A stretch of DNA of 64,000 nucleotides from Paenibacillus algicola (GTDB taxonomy: Bacteria; Bacillota; Bacilli; Paenibacillales; Paenibacillaceae). A program made the translations under genes and the position numbers. The notes under the pieces are model-generated. The model searched no databases. It had not been told where the DNA came from and saw nothing but the letters and a program-made list of their open reading frames with translations. Of this stretch, positions 55,086 to 63,619 are shown piece by piece. The stretch lies in NCBI RefSeq assembly GCF_005577435.1, contig NZ_CP040396.1:261501-325500 (forward strand), read 5' to 3'. Each line of letters starts with the position of its first letter. Position 1 is the stretch's first letter.

Positions 55086-56403
55086 GAATTTTGTGTAAAT
55101 AGAAAAACCTTGTCTTGTAGATGCCGCGTTTAATCTGTGGTTGTGAACATAGCCTGTAGTTCAGCCCGAGCCTGGTCAAAGCCGGTATGGCATCGGGTTG
55201 CGAAACGTTGGTTGTAGCCCTCAAACTGTGCAACCAAAAACTTCTCCAACGCTTCCTCGTGTGGGAATTGCTCTTTGCGCTTGGTGTATTTCTTATTCTG
55301 TTTGTTAAACGACTCGATGAGATTCGTAGAGTAAATACTTCTCCAGATGGACTCTGGAAAGCTGTAGAACGTGAAGATATAGGGGTTTTCCTGCAGAGAT
55401 TTCACAACCTTGGGATAGCTGGATTTCCACTTGGTACAAAGCTCATCTAGAGCGGTCTTTCCTTGTTCTTCGTTCTCTGCACGGTACACGGTTTTAAAAT
55501 CATTGCAGATCTCAAGCCGGTCCGTTACACGTACTTTGTGGGCTATGCTGCGTGAAACATGGACGCAGCAAGACTGGTACTTCGCCCGAGGATAAACTTG
55601 TTCAATGGCAGACACAATGCCCTTTAAACCATCGGAAATAAAGAGAAGAACCTCTTCGGTGCCGCGTGCTTTCACGTCTTGAAGCAATTCATTCCATATG
55701 TAAGCAGACTCTGTCGGAGCGATGGTGTACGCTAACACCTCTTTAGAGCCGTCCTCACGAATGCCCACGGCTAGATAGATGGCTTCTTTCGAGACCGTTT
55801 CCCGTTTCACAGCCACATAAGTGGCATCGATATACACGCAAACATAACGTTTAGCCAGCTGGCGTGTCGTTAAGGCATCGACATGTTCAACCATGGTTTT
55901 GGTCATATTTGATACGGTTTGCGGCGTATAGTGATGCCCATACATTTTCTCAATGAGGTCAGCAATCTCCGTCATCGTCACACCTTTCTGGAACATGTGA
56001 ATGACGAAGGCCTCCAGCGTGTCATTGGAGCGCTTGTACGGAGCAACGGTTTGCTGTTTAAACTCTCCATTTCGATCTCGGGGAATGTTGAGTTTCAGAT
56101 CTCCATATTCGGTGTGCAACGTGCGTGTGTAGCTTCCGTTCCGAGAGTTCCCTGAGTTTACACCTGCACGATCATATTTCTCATCATCTAAAAATGCGGT
56201 GAGCTCAGTTTCTAACAACCGATTCATAGCCATCTCCAGATGATTGCGAAAAATTTCGCTCACATCCTGCTTTGTGACTAGAGCCTGAACTAAATCTGAT
56301 GTAAAATGATTCATAGGGAAGACCTCTCTTCGAATTGTTGTGTGGTAACTCAATTCTACAAGAAAAGGTCTTCCTTTTTCTATTTATCTATTTACACATA
56401 ATA
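55086..56403 (-). mobile_element. IS256-family insertion sequence
   Basis: The two ends share the inward-reading repeat TGTGTAAATAG (near 55095 on the plus strand, near 56396 on the minus strand). One transposase gene fills the element. The outermost bases and any 8-9 bp target duplication could not be fixed by eye. Confidence 0.78.
55130..56314 (-). CDS. IS256 (Mutator) family transposase (394 aa)
   Basis: The start is ATG 56314 behind GAGAGGTC. Family motifs are intact: LTAFLDDEKYDRAGVNSGNSRNG, NIPRDRNGEFKQQTVAPYKR, the catalytic VYIDATYVAVKR (first Asp), LLFISDGLKGIVSAIEQVYP (second Asp), CCVHVSRSIAHKVR, and NLIESFNKQNKKYTKRKEQFP near the end. Full length for the family, so probably functional. 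Confidence 0.92.
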   Translation of the reverse strand: MNHFTSDLVQALVTKQDVSEIFRNHLEMAMNRLLETELTAFLDDEKYDRAGVNSGNSRNGSYTRTLHTEYGDLKLNIPRDRNGEFKQQTVAPYKRSNDTLEAFVIHMFQKGVTMTEIADLIEKMYGHHYTPQTVSNMTKTMVEHVDALTTRQLAKRYVCVYIDATYVAVKRETVSKEAIYLAVGIREDGSKEVLAYTIAPTESAYIWNELLQDVKARGTEEVLLFISDGLKGIVSAIEQVYPRAKYQSCCVHVSRSIAHKVRVTDRLEICNDFKTVYRAENEEQGKTALDELCTKWKSSYPKVVKSLQENPYIFTFYSFPESIWRSIYSTNLIESFNKQNKKYTKRKEQFPHEEALEKFLVAQFEGYNQRFATRCHTGFDQARAELQAMFTTTD

Positions 56404-56506
56404 TTTTACGCTCTCGAATCTTTTTGAAGATGGCGATTTATATCCTACAACTATGGATGAAGACGAGTTACTTTGTAAAATGCGTAACGAAATAATCAAC
56501 TCATAA
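56404..56506 (+). pseudogene. C-terminal fragment of an unidentified gene
   Basis: Directly behind the IS256 end a frame reads TLSNLFEDGDLYPTTMDEDE and ends LLCKMRNEIINS before TAA (56504-56506). It looks like the tail of an immunity-type protein cut by the IS. The DNA left of the IS does not continue it, so a deletion accompanied the insertion. Confidence 0.4.
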
Positions 56507-56530
56507 TGGAGACTGATGTTTTGTACTATA

Positions 56531-56567
56531 ACCTTGATTGGCTCCGTGCCTTTCAAGGTGTTTTTTT
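56531..56567 (+). terminator. Terminator behind the truncated fragment
   Basis: ACCTTG pairs with CAAGGT across a 17-base loop and is followed by a T-run (GTTTTTTT). Confidence 0.6.
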
Positions 56568-56597
56568 GTAATATTGAAATGACTGTAAGTACCACTT

Positions 56598-56777
56598 CTA
56601 ATTCTCCAGTATATCACTAAATATTTCTTCGGTTTGATTGTCCTGCTTAAATTCGCGAGCAGCTTCTTTAGACTCAGAGATTAAACTTTTTACAGCTCCC
56701 CGAAGGGCAGCTTGCCGCTCACGAAATTTGGTTAGAAGCTCGTCACCCTCGACACTGAAAATTGAGACTTCCGGCAT
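56598..56777 (-). CDS. Small charged helical protein divergent from the WXG toxin (59 aa)
   Basis: On the minus strand ATG 56777 opens MPEVSIFSVEGDELLTKFRE, then a long helix (RQAALRGAVKSLISESKEAA) and an acidic end (TEEIFSDILEN). No proper RBS is visible. The heptad-like Leu/Val spacing suggests a coiled coil. The gene is divergent from, and 96 bases away from, the WXG100-type toxin, so a secretion partner or chaperone is conceivable. It could instead be the end of a decayed gene. Confidence 0.4.
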   Translation of the reverse strand: MPEVSIFSVEGDELLTKFRERQAALRGAVKSLISESKEAAREFKQDNQTEEIFSDILEN

Positions 56778-56873
56778 GAAATTTTTTGGGACTCATGAGG
56801 ACTTCGGCATCTTTTCCGGTTAATAGTAGATATGGTAAAAAGATAGTTATCTAATATACGGAGAGGTTATACG

Positions 56874-58076
56874 ATGTCGAGAATACTGGTTCCCCCTGAA
56901 GTACTGATGCAGGCAGCGGAGCATTTCAAACACGGTGCTAATCAACTAGAGGGAATGAATAATGCGCTGCGCCAAAGCATCCACAAGATGTCGATGGAGT
57001 GGGAAGGAATGACCCGGGAGCGTTTTTTCGGTGATTTCCAGAAGGCCTCCCGAGAGATGAAGCAGACGCTGGAGCATATGCATGAGGTTCAGTTAGAATT
57101 AACACGTGCAGCTATCAAGTTTCAGATCCTTGACGGCAGTCTGGATCCGAACTGCGTGAACCCGGAGTTCCTGCCAGCAGGGATAACGAATAACTTTATC
57201 ATGTGCGGACCGGACCAAATCATGCCTGCCCCTAAATCCATTGGAGATGAAATAGATGGGTTTTTAAAGGGAGCAGGCTCGGGAGCTAAGAGGATATCCA
57301 ACTCTATTAAAGAGACCGCCGTAAACCTCTATGAAGATCCTATTAATACGGCTGGCAGTATGTTTTATAATGCGACAATTGGAACAGCTGAGTACATCAT
57401 TAACACTGCGGTGTGGGGCGCAAAAATGACTTTTGACGTTGGTAACACACGCGGAGACTTCGACAAGCAGATGGCCGGCATCCAATCTGAAATTGATGAG
57501 AAAGGCTGGTCCGCTTTCCTGGGGCAGCAAACCGCGATGGGGCTTAGCGCCTTTATGATGCACCGGGTGGGGATTAAGCCAAAGCTGAATATGCCTGAGG
57601 GCGGAAGCAGCGGCGGGAGCAACGGAAGCAGCAGTAGTGGTAGTGGTGGTAGTGACAGTAATCGAGACGGCACTGGAGACAGTTCGGACAATGGCGGTAA
57701 AGATGGTAAGCCGGATGATGAGAACCCGGAGGACAAGACGGGGAATGAGGGTACGGGTAAAGCCATGGGCAACATGATTAACGACATAAGAACAAAGACA
57801 CCAGATCAATTGCTCAAAGAAGGCTGGAAGGATGTAACAGATCCAAGGAAAGCCCAGAATACCATGTCTCGGGAATATTATAATCCTGAAACAGGTGTAA
57901 AAATCAGTTATGATCCAGGAAAGAAAGGTGCTACAGGATTTGAAGCGGTAGACCATTACCATGTCCACAATCCGAATTATACCGATAAAAAAGTTGATTA
58001 TTATTTTGATATTGACGGGAATCCTGTGGGTAAAGGTTCGAAAGCTTCTCATATTGTAATAAAGGACGGTGAGTAA
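56874..58076 (+). CDS. WXG100-type polymorphic toxin, T7SS effector (400 aa)
   Basis: GGAGAGG precedes the ATG. Residues 1-95 form a WXG100-like helical hairpin with the turn EWEGMTRERF, the signal for type VII (Esx) secretion. A middle region (about 115-240) is partly hydrophobic, then a Gly/Ser/Asp-rich linker (about 243-295, GGSSGGSNGSSSSGSGGS). The C-terminal ~100 residues are the toxin: TPDQLLKEGWKDVTDPRKAQ, SREYYNPETGVKISYDPGKK, then DHYHVHNPNYTDKK and GKGSKASHIVIKDGE. The HYHVH cluster may be catalytic, as in many toxin nucleases; that is inference. It is the only complete toxin in this island, followed after two bases by its immunity gene. No T7SS machinery is in the window. Confidence 0.78.
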   Translation: MSRILVPPEVLMQAAEHFKHGANQLEGMNNALRQSIHKMSMEWEGMTRERFFGDFQKASREMKQTLEHMHEVQLELTRAAIKFQILDGSLDPNCVNPEFLPAGITNNFIMCGPDQIMPAPKSIGDEIDGFLKGAGSGAKRISNSIKETAVNLYEDPINTAGSMFYNATIGTAEYIINTAVWGAKMTFDVGNTRGDFDKQMAGIQSEIDEKGWSAFLGQQTAMGLSAFMMHRVGIKPKLNMPEGGSSGGSNGSSSSGSGGSDSNRDGTGDSSDNGGKDGKPDDENPEDKTGNEGTGKAMGNMINDIRTKTPDQLLKEGWKDVTDPRKAQNTMSREYYNPETGVKISYDPGKKGATGFEAVDHYHVHNPNYTDKKVDYYFDIDGNPVGKGSKASHIVIKDGE

Positions 58077-58078
58077 GT

Positions 58079-58426
58079 ATGAAAATAACTACTTTTATTG
58101 AAGAATTCGATCTGCATGACAGCCTATTAGAAAATATTAGTATTAACGGCGAGAAACTGGTTCTCGATATCGATCTCTGTAATTGGAGACAAAAAAATTA
58201 CAGTCCCGAGGAAGATGAAATGAAAGTAATTAAGGTTACTTTTGAAAATGTACAAAATTATCATTTAGATTCAACAAATGATACGGTAGATTCCGATTCA
58301 ATCTTGGAGATCAGTTGTACGGATGTGGATTCTTCTTCAACGTCGAAAGACATAAAAATCGTCTTTGAAGGTGAAGGAGATATAAAAATAATGACATTTA
58401 GAAGTGATAATGTAACCGTAGAGTAA
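58079..58426 (+). CDS. Immunity protein of the WXG100 toxin (115 aa)
   Basis: The start lies two bases after the toxin stop codon, so the pair is co-transcribed. The protein is small, acidic and beta-rich (FDLHDSLLENISINGEKLVLDI, DVDSSSTSKDIKIVFEGEGD). HDSxxxxI with a later beta pattern recalls small immunity families, but I cannot name one. Position and acidity support immunity to the basic toxin domain. Confidence 0.68.
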   Translation: MKITTFIEEFDLHDSLLENISINGEKLVLDIDLCNWRQKNYSPEEDEMKVIKVTFENVQNYHLDSTNDTVDSDSILEISCTDVDSSSTSKDIKIVFEGEGDIKIMTFRSDNVTVE

Positions 58427-58433
58427 TTAATAT

Positions 58434-58473
58434 AACCTTGATCGAGTGCTCGTCACTCAGTCAAGGTTTTTCT
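58434..58473 (+). terminator. Terminator of the toxin/immunity pair
   Basis: AACCTTGA pairs with TCAAGGTT and is followed by TTTCTTTT. Confidence 0.75.
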
Positions 58474-58777
58474 TTTGCCCTATATTACCCTCATCCTTAA
58501 ACAATAGAACGCGCTAAAATCGAAACTCGTGCGCTAAAAAGGCATACTGAATCAGCAGATGAGAAATAGATCGTATTTGAATACCGGTAGCTCATGCAAG
58601 ATTTTTAGTCACAAATACACAAACCTCATGCGCATAGGGCTTATTTCAAATACAGTACCTCATGCAAGTAATTCGGAAACGAAATTCACCCCCATGCTCA
58701 TAATTTGGACCCCCCTTGTCAGCAAAAGGCCGATCTCATACAATCTCACAGAAGCAGGTGACATGCTGAATAGCAAG
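58474..58777. other. Intergenic stretch without a supported gene
   Basis: No gene is seen. The string CTCATGC occurs three times (58591, 58627, 58671) in similar surroundings, perhaps decayed repeats. The region leads into the serine recombinase gene. Confidence 0.3.
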
Positions 58778-58805
58778 GGTTACAGCAACTTGAAATGCTG
58801 TAACC
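58778..58805 (+). other. Perfect hairpin just before the serine recombinase gene
   Basis: GGTTACAGCA-ACTTGAAA-TGCTGTAACC, a perfect 10-bp inverted repeat, ends four bases before the ribosome binding site GGGGGAGG. It could be a recombinase operator, a crossover-related site or an RNA hairpin limiting translation. Confidence 0.5.
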
Positions 58806-58820
58806 GAGGGGGAGGAAACG

Positions 58821-59600
58821 ATGCAAAATGTCGTTGGTTATGTCCGGGTTTCAACTCAGGGGCAAGTCAAAGACGGTTACAGTCTGCAATATCAGGTTGA
58901 TGAAATAACCCGATATTGCCGGGAAAACCACTGCAATCTGCTCCGAATTTACGAAGATCGGGGAATTAGTGGGGCAAAAGTCGATGAAGAAGGCTTGACC
59001 GTTGAACGTGAAGGGTTGCAAAACATGCTTGCCGACATCAGCCAGTTGAATATTCAAGGAGTTATCGTATTGAATACTTCGCGTTTGTGGCGTTCGGACA
59101 TGGCAAAGGTATTGATTCAGCGGGAATTGAAGCGGAACCAAGCCGATGTGAAGGCGATAGAGCAGCCGAATTATAGCATCTATGCGTATGACCCGAACGA
59201 CTTCTTGGTCAATGGAATGCTCGAATTGCTTGATCAGTACCAACGTCTTGAGATCGCGTTGAAGCTTGGCAGAGGAAGAAGGAAAAAGGCAGAGCAGGGC
59301 GGTTACGCAGGCGGAGGAATCCCCTTTGGCTACAGAGTGATCAAGGGCAAGAAGCTGCTCATTGTCGATGATCGAAAAGCCGAGATTGTCAGAAGGTTGT
59401 TTGAACTGAAGCAGCAGAACTCGCATTGGACATTAGCTCAATATGCGAAGCAACTGAACAAGGAAGGTTATACGACTGACCAAGGCAAATACTTCACCAA
59501 AGTGCAGATCAAGCGGATTTTTGATCATGAACTTACATATCGAGGGATATATTCATACGGCAGTATTGAAGCCACTGGTCAGCATCAAGCCATCATCTAA
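58821..59600 (+). CDS. Serine recombinase (259 aa)
   Basis: GGGGGAGG precedes the ATG. The N-terminal resolvase domain has VVGYVRVSTQGQ with the nucleophilic Ser (residue 11), YEDRGISGAK, and VIVLNTSRLWRS with the catalytic Arg. A Recombinase domain follows: GRGRRKKAEQGGYAGGGIPFGYR, then ILxxR-type helices to the end. The length and the ending GQHQAII suit the short members of the large-serine-recombinase group that lack the zinc-ribbon coiled coil. It could catalyse inversion, excision or transposition; the inverted IS110 segment just downstream is suggestive only. Confidence 0.85.
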   Translation: MQNVVGYVRVSTQGQVKDGYSLQYQVDEITRYCRENHCNLLRIYEDRGISGAKVDEEGLTVEREGLQNMLADISQLNIQGVIVLNTSRLWRSDMAKVLIQRELKRNQADVKAIEQPNYSIYAYDPNDFLVNGMLELLDQYQRLEIALKLGRGRRKKAEQGGYAGGGIPFGYRVIKGKKLLIVDDRKAEIVRRLFELKQQNSHWTLAQYAKQLNKEGYTTDQGKYFTKVQIKRIFDHELTYRGIYSYGSIEATGQHQAII

Positions 59601-59756
59601 AAAGTTTTTCGGTCTGCTTAAAAAATAAGCGGACAATTCTATATGTCAACTGAAACGAAAGAATGGACTGGCTGGCGTCCCAATGCGGGTCTTCGGACTA
59701 ACGCTCGAGCTGAGGTTGCCGACATTCTTTCCATCTCATTGACATGGAGGGATTCG

Positions 59757-60300
59757 ATGCGTCATTACAAGGAAAAGCATATTTATGTCGGCGTGGATTT
59801 GCACAAGCATACCCATACTGCTGTCATTATCAACTGCTGGAATGAAAAGCTCGGAGAAATTCAATTCAACAATATTCCGAATGCGTTCCCGGACTTTCTT
59901 CAGCAGGTAAAAGGTTATGCCAAAAGAGGCGTAAACCCGATCTTTGGTCTTGAAGATGTTGGTGGATACGGGCGTTCTCTTGCCGTTTATCTGCTTGAAC
60001 AGAATCAGAAAGTCAAGGAAGTCAATACGGCATTGCCCTGCTTGCTCTTCATCGTCTTGCCTTTCCCCGCCGAACTGAATAATACCGGGGCGACTCCTGC
60101 GAATCTCGCTAATTTATTTGGATTTGGGAAACGGTTAATGTCTCCGATCTTACCAGCGGAAGATTGCCGAAGGAAAGACGAAAGGGCAAGCATTGGTATG
60201 CGTGATGCGAAGACTTGTAAACATCATCTATGGCATGATGAGGAACAAGACAAAGTTTGTTTTACCGGATGTAGAGGCGATAGAAAAGCATGTCGGATAA
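59757..60300 (+). pseudogene. IS110-family transposase with internal deletion and inversion
   Basis: The N-terminus is on the plus strand (IYVGVDLHKHTHTAVIINCW, LEDVGGYGRSLAVYLLEQN) as far as about 60033. The middle (about 60034-60158) reads on the minus strand as the Transposase_20 domain: GKIGDINRFPNPNKLARFAG, then VAPVLFSSAGKGKTMKSKQG. From about 60160 the plus strand resumes the true C-terminus, RKIAEGKTKGQALVCVMRRL, then VNIIYGMMRNKTKFVLPDVE to TAA 60298. So one internal piece is inverted and roughly 150-200 codons are missing. Not functional. Confidence 0.8.
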
Positions 60301-60373
60301 ATCGTATAATGGTGGTAACTGGAAGGAATGTCGGTGCCGCTTTTTCATAAAAGGAATCAGCTTTACAACATAG

Positions 60374-60820
60374 GGGACGGGAGAAGCTGGTAAACCTGTT
60401 GTAGATAAAGAGAGATGGCTCGGGAATCTACAAAACACAGACAACTTTAAACAAGGAACTAAAGAAAATGGATTAAACCATATTTTTAATGGGGAAATAC
60501 TCAAAAATGGGAATGCCAATGGTTTTCATTATGAAGGGATGCCAAATAGTAATGGTAAAATTGTCGGGAATGTTGACCCACCTAACGAGTTTGGTGTTTA
60601 TCAAGCCAATGTTGAAATTAATGGAGTACTAAAAGGACCTAAATCTGCATTTTTTCCAAAGGAATGGACACCACAACAGGTAATAGATGCAATAAATGAA
60701 GCTTCAATTAATAAAGTAAATATAAAAAACAATAAATATACTGGGAAAACAAGAACGGGAATGGAAATAGAGTTTATTTTAAGAAATGACAAGATAATCT
60801 CAGCATACCCAATATACTGA
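60374..60820 (+). pseudogene. Orphan EndoU nuclease toxin tip
   Basis: The open frame after a TAG (60371-60373) reads GEAGKPVVDKERWLGNLQN, then ENGLNHIFNGEILKNGNANG, FHYEGMPNSNGKIV, EFGVYQANVEINGVLKGPKS and KTRTGMEIEFILRNDKIISA. This is a complete bacterial EndoU-type RNase domain with both catalytic histidines (NHIFNGE, FHYEGM) and the conserved late Thr/Ser and Tyr region. It has no carrier part, start codon or RBS. The first ATG (60539) lies inside the domain after both histidines. A toxin tip separated from its Rhs or WXG carrier. Confidence 0.75.
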
Positions 60821-60836
60821 ATTGGAGGGTATTTCA

Positions 60837-61310
60837 ATGATGACAAAGTATACTTATAAATTGAAATATATGGATGAATTTAATATTGTAGTATTGGATT
60901 TTGATGAGGAAAAATCACTAGAATTCGCCAGTATGATAAGTGATCCCTTAGGATCTGATATACCTTGGAGATTCAAAGATTTAAAAAAGGATATTGAGAA
61001 TTATCTTGATTTATTGAGGGGGAATATACCCGAATATAGACATGGAGGAAATGCATCCAGCGTTATATCTTATAAAGACTATACAATAATTGAAGATCCA
61101 TTTTATGATGAGGAAGAAGATGAAATTGAACCGATCTGTAAATTAGAGACAGTTGAATTTGTGAAGATTATATTGATATGGGCTCACGAAACTTATAAAT
61201 ATAAAAGCGAGAGGGGAGTAATTGCTTTTGAAGAGGCAAATATGGTTAGAAAGTGGATTGAACAAAAAATGATAGAAGTTAAGAGTATAGAAAATGAATT
61301 TGTAAAATAG
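60837..61310 (+). CDS. Putative EndoU immunity protein (157 aa)
   Basis: ATG 60837 follows TTGGAGGG; 16 bases separate it from the EndoU stop. The protein is acidic and mostly helical (YMDEFNIVVLDFDEEKSLEF, YDEEEDEIEPICKLETVEFV, RGVIAFEEANMVRKWIEQKM). No family name can be given. Position directly behind an EndoU domain and its intact state support an immunity role. Confidence 0.68.
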   Translation: MMTKYTYKLKYMDEFNIVVLDFDEEKSLEFASMISDPLGSDIPWRFKDLKKDIENYLDLLRGNIPEYRHGGNASSVISYKDYTIIEDPFYDEEEDEIEPICKLETVEFVKIILIWAHETYKYKSERGVIAFEEANMVRKWIEQKMIEVKSIENEFVK

Positions 61311-61360
61311 CTTGTGTAAAGCCATTTAAAGAGTCTGTCAATAAGTTTGTGTAGTGCGGC

Positions 61361-61796
61361 CGGGCAAGGTCTTTCCCTGAAACCACTGGGTATGCCGTAG
61401 AAGCGACAACCACCTTGCGTCGAATGGCTTACAATCCTCACCCCGTCAGGCGAGTTTATATCCTTAAGCCTGGAAGCAAGAAGAAGAGACCGCTGGGCAT
61501 TCCAGCCAACGAAAATAAGATTGTTCAGTTGGCCGTGAGTAAAATCCGTCGGCCATTTACGAACAGGACTTTCTGAACTTTTCATTTGGATTTCGACCAG
61601 GGCTTGGCTGTCACGACGCACTGCGAATGCTAAATACGCCGATCACGAAGAAGAAAACGAACTGGGTTGTGGACGCGAATACGGATATATCTGTTTTCTT
61701 TGACCATGTTGATCATAGCTGGATGATGAAATGCCTGGAGGTTCGAATCAAGGACCGCAAACTGTTGCAACTGATACAGCATATGGCGTGTGTAAA
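61361..61796 (+). pseudogene. Group II intron reverse transcriptase fragment, frameshifted
   Basis: Successive frames read NPHPVRRVYILKPGSKKKRP, LGIPANENKIVQLAVSKI, then FSFGFRPGLGCHDALRMLNT in pieces, and TNWVVDANTDISVFFDHVDH: RT blocks of a group II intron maturase of a different lineage from the intact one at 17445. The catalytic YADD block is missing, and several frameshifts are present. Confidence 0.7.
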
Positions 61797-62390
61797 CCAA
61801 CTGTCCATCAACACGTAAGAAGCTTGCATGCCTGTCGAAAGCGCTCGATCGATCATCGCGGGGACTACCTCAGGTGCGGGCAGGAGTGCCTCCATCCGTC
61901 TTTTGTAGCCGGACGTCCGCTGATCGATACCGTCTATAATTCCATTCACTTGCGACTTGAGCGAAGCGAGCAAGGAGAAGTCGACGGGGATAAACGTGTG
62001 CCCATCTGACCAGCCCAGTGTAAGCATTCGAAAACCTTTGTAGTAACAGCCGCTCGCATGGTCCTTACATCTGGAAAGCAATGCAACCGCCTTGCTGCGA
62101 TTACGTTCAAACATAGAATCATCGACTATAATGACGGATACCCGATCGGCGCTATGATTTAAGAAACGATACACGGTGTCTTTCCAGGGAACGTTGCTCC
62201 CATACCGCTTTCCAGCAAACGAAACCAGTTTTTGTGATGAAACAAGAGAACAAAAACGAGCTGAAATAAATTCTTCTTAAAGCCCGCTGTTTTCAAGTGC
62301 TGCACCACTTTTAGTTCTTTAAATGCCGATTTAATTTCATTTTCATTTAGGAAGTTGATTCTGTTGGACGTTTTGCTCTATCATTTAGAG
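61797..62390 (-). pseudogene. IS4-family transposase fragment
   Basis: The minus strand reads KNLFQLVFVLLFHHKNWFRL, after a frame change GSNVPWKDTVYRFLNHSADR, then IIVDDSMFERNRSKAVALLS (first catalytic Asp) and VLMDSWFTH (second Asp), where it joins the intron fragment. The C-terminal third with the catalytic Glu is lost. It is distinct from the IS4-like piece at the window end. Confidence 0.7.
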
Positions 62391-62743
62391 GACACCTCTT
62401 CTGTATGGTAGTGATTGTTCGACACTCTCACTTTACCAAATGAAGTGGTGTTTTTCTATTTCGTAACTATATACGCGATTTCTCCAGTTACATCATGCAT
62501 TTGAGTCGATTTTCGCTCTGCGAAAGTTGAGTTAAATGAAATCGCCGATAATGATATTTATTTGAAGCACACTATCAAACAATTATCAAATAAAGCAGGG
62601 ATTCTCATTGAATGCAACCGACATCGGATGTTGGGCTTATAGTCAAGCACTGAATTTGAGGTTGAGCCATAATTCATGGAAATATTTAAACAGTAGTTAT
62701 ATAATTAATACAGTATCAACCAATTAATACATAATAGTAGGAA
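62391..62743. other. AT-rich intergenic stretch
   Basis: The first ~60 bases probably belong to the end of the IS4 remnant. The remainder shows no gene or clear repeat until the RBS of the exported protein at 62762. Confidence 0.3.
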
Positions 62744-62761
62744 TTGGGGAGGGATTATTTT

Positions 62762-63277
62762 ATGAAGAAAAGAAATGCTTTTGTTGCGACATTATTTTTA
62801 GCACTGGCAACAACAGGAGTAACTGCTTTTGCTTCATTAAGTACAACTCAGGAGAATGTAAGTCCTGAATCTAGGGTAAAAGAAAGTCTTCCAATTAATA
62901 ATCCTTTTGTAGAGGATCAATTGATAAGCCCATTGGTTATTGATACAAGTAACCCTATTGGCGATAAAGTATCGGGAGGCGCAACTGTACAAAAATACTT
63001 TACTGTAAATGCTGGATTTGGTCATATTAAAATTTTTATGAAAAACTATAGCAGTAAACCAGTGACCGTTAGCTTAACACATAATTATACTAAGAGAATA
63101 TATTTCTCTAGAGTGATGGAAGGAAATAGTTTCTTAACATGGAAAGATTTTGAGGAAGGTTACGAACAAGGGATGATTGGTGGAGACTATACACTTCAAT
63201 GGAGCGGTGGCGGTTATAATGTTAATGGTGAATTCTATGGGAAAACTGGTTCGGCCATTTCGGATGTTAGAGATTGA
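62762..63277 (+). CDS. Exported protein of unknown function (171 aa)
   Basis: ATG 62762 is behind GGGGAGGG. The signal peptide is MKKRNAFVATLFLALATTGV followed by TAFA. The mature protein (about 145 aa) is beta-rich: KYFTVNAGFGHIKIFMKNYS, KPVTVSLTHNYTKRIYFSRV and a Gly-rich end (GGDYTLQWSGGGYNVNGEFY). That pattern, with a conserved-looking YTLQWSG strand, resembles small secreted beta-sandwich proteins of Bacilli, but I cannot assign a family. It is monocistronic with its own terminator. Confidence 0.65.
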   Translation: MKKRNAFVATLFLALATTGVTAFASLSTTQENVSPESRVKESLPINNPFVEDQLISPLVIDTSNPIGDKVSGGATVQKYFTVNAGFGHIKIFMKNYSSKPVTVSLTHNYTKRIYFSRVMEGNSFLTWKDFEEGYEQGMIGGDYTLQWSGGGYNVNGEFYGKTGSAISDVRD

Positions 63278-63297
63278 TTCAATTTTTGTTGCTCAAA

Positions 63298-63325
63298 AAG
63301 CTCCCGATTACCGGGGGCTTTTTTG
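63298..63325 (+). terminator. Terminator of the exported protein gene
   Basis: AAGCTCCCG-ATTA-CGGGGGCTT (one G-U pair) is followed by TTTTTG. Confidence 0.8.
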
Positions 63326-63619
63326 CCTAATCATCAAATGATTTGTGAATAGAGTGAACCATAAAGACTATGTATAACCAAGTCTGTTTATCAACCAGAA
63401 TATGTTAATTAAATTAATTTTTACTCGAAAGCAATCAGACGATGTATGCGGTATCGTCCATTCAGCCGGTAGTCTATCCAGAAGCAGCAAATGAGCTAAT
63501 CGAACAAAAGAAAGAATAGCATGACGAGGTAACCCTTCATTAACCTAATAAAGTCGGGGTTTTTCAAAGATTCGCATACAGGGCCATCATGCCTTGCGCC
63601 AATCGTTTTCGTGACGCCA

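Noticed and set aside
59643..60350. Single 235-residue protein on the plus strand
   Set aside because: The frame mixes an IS110 N-terminus with antisense of the inverted segment and an out-of-frame tail; it is not a real fusion.
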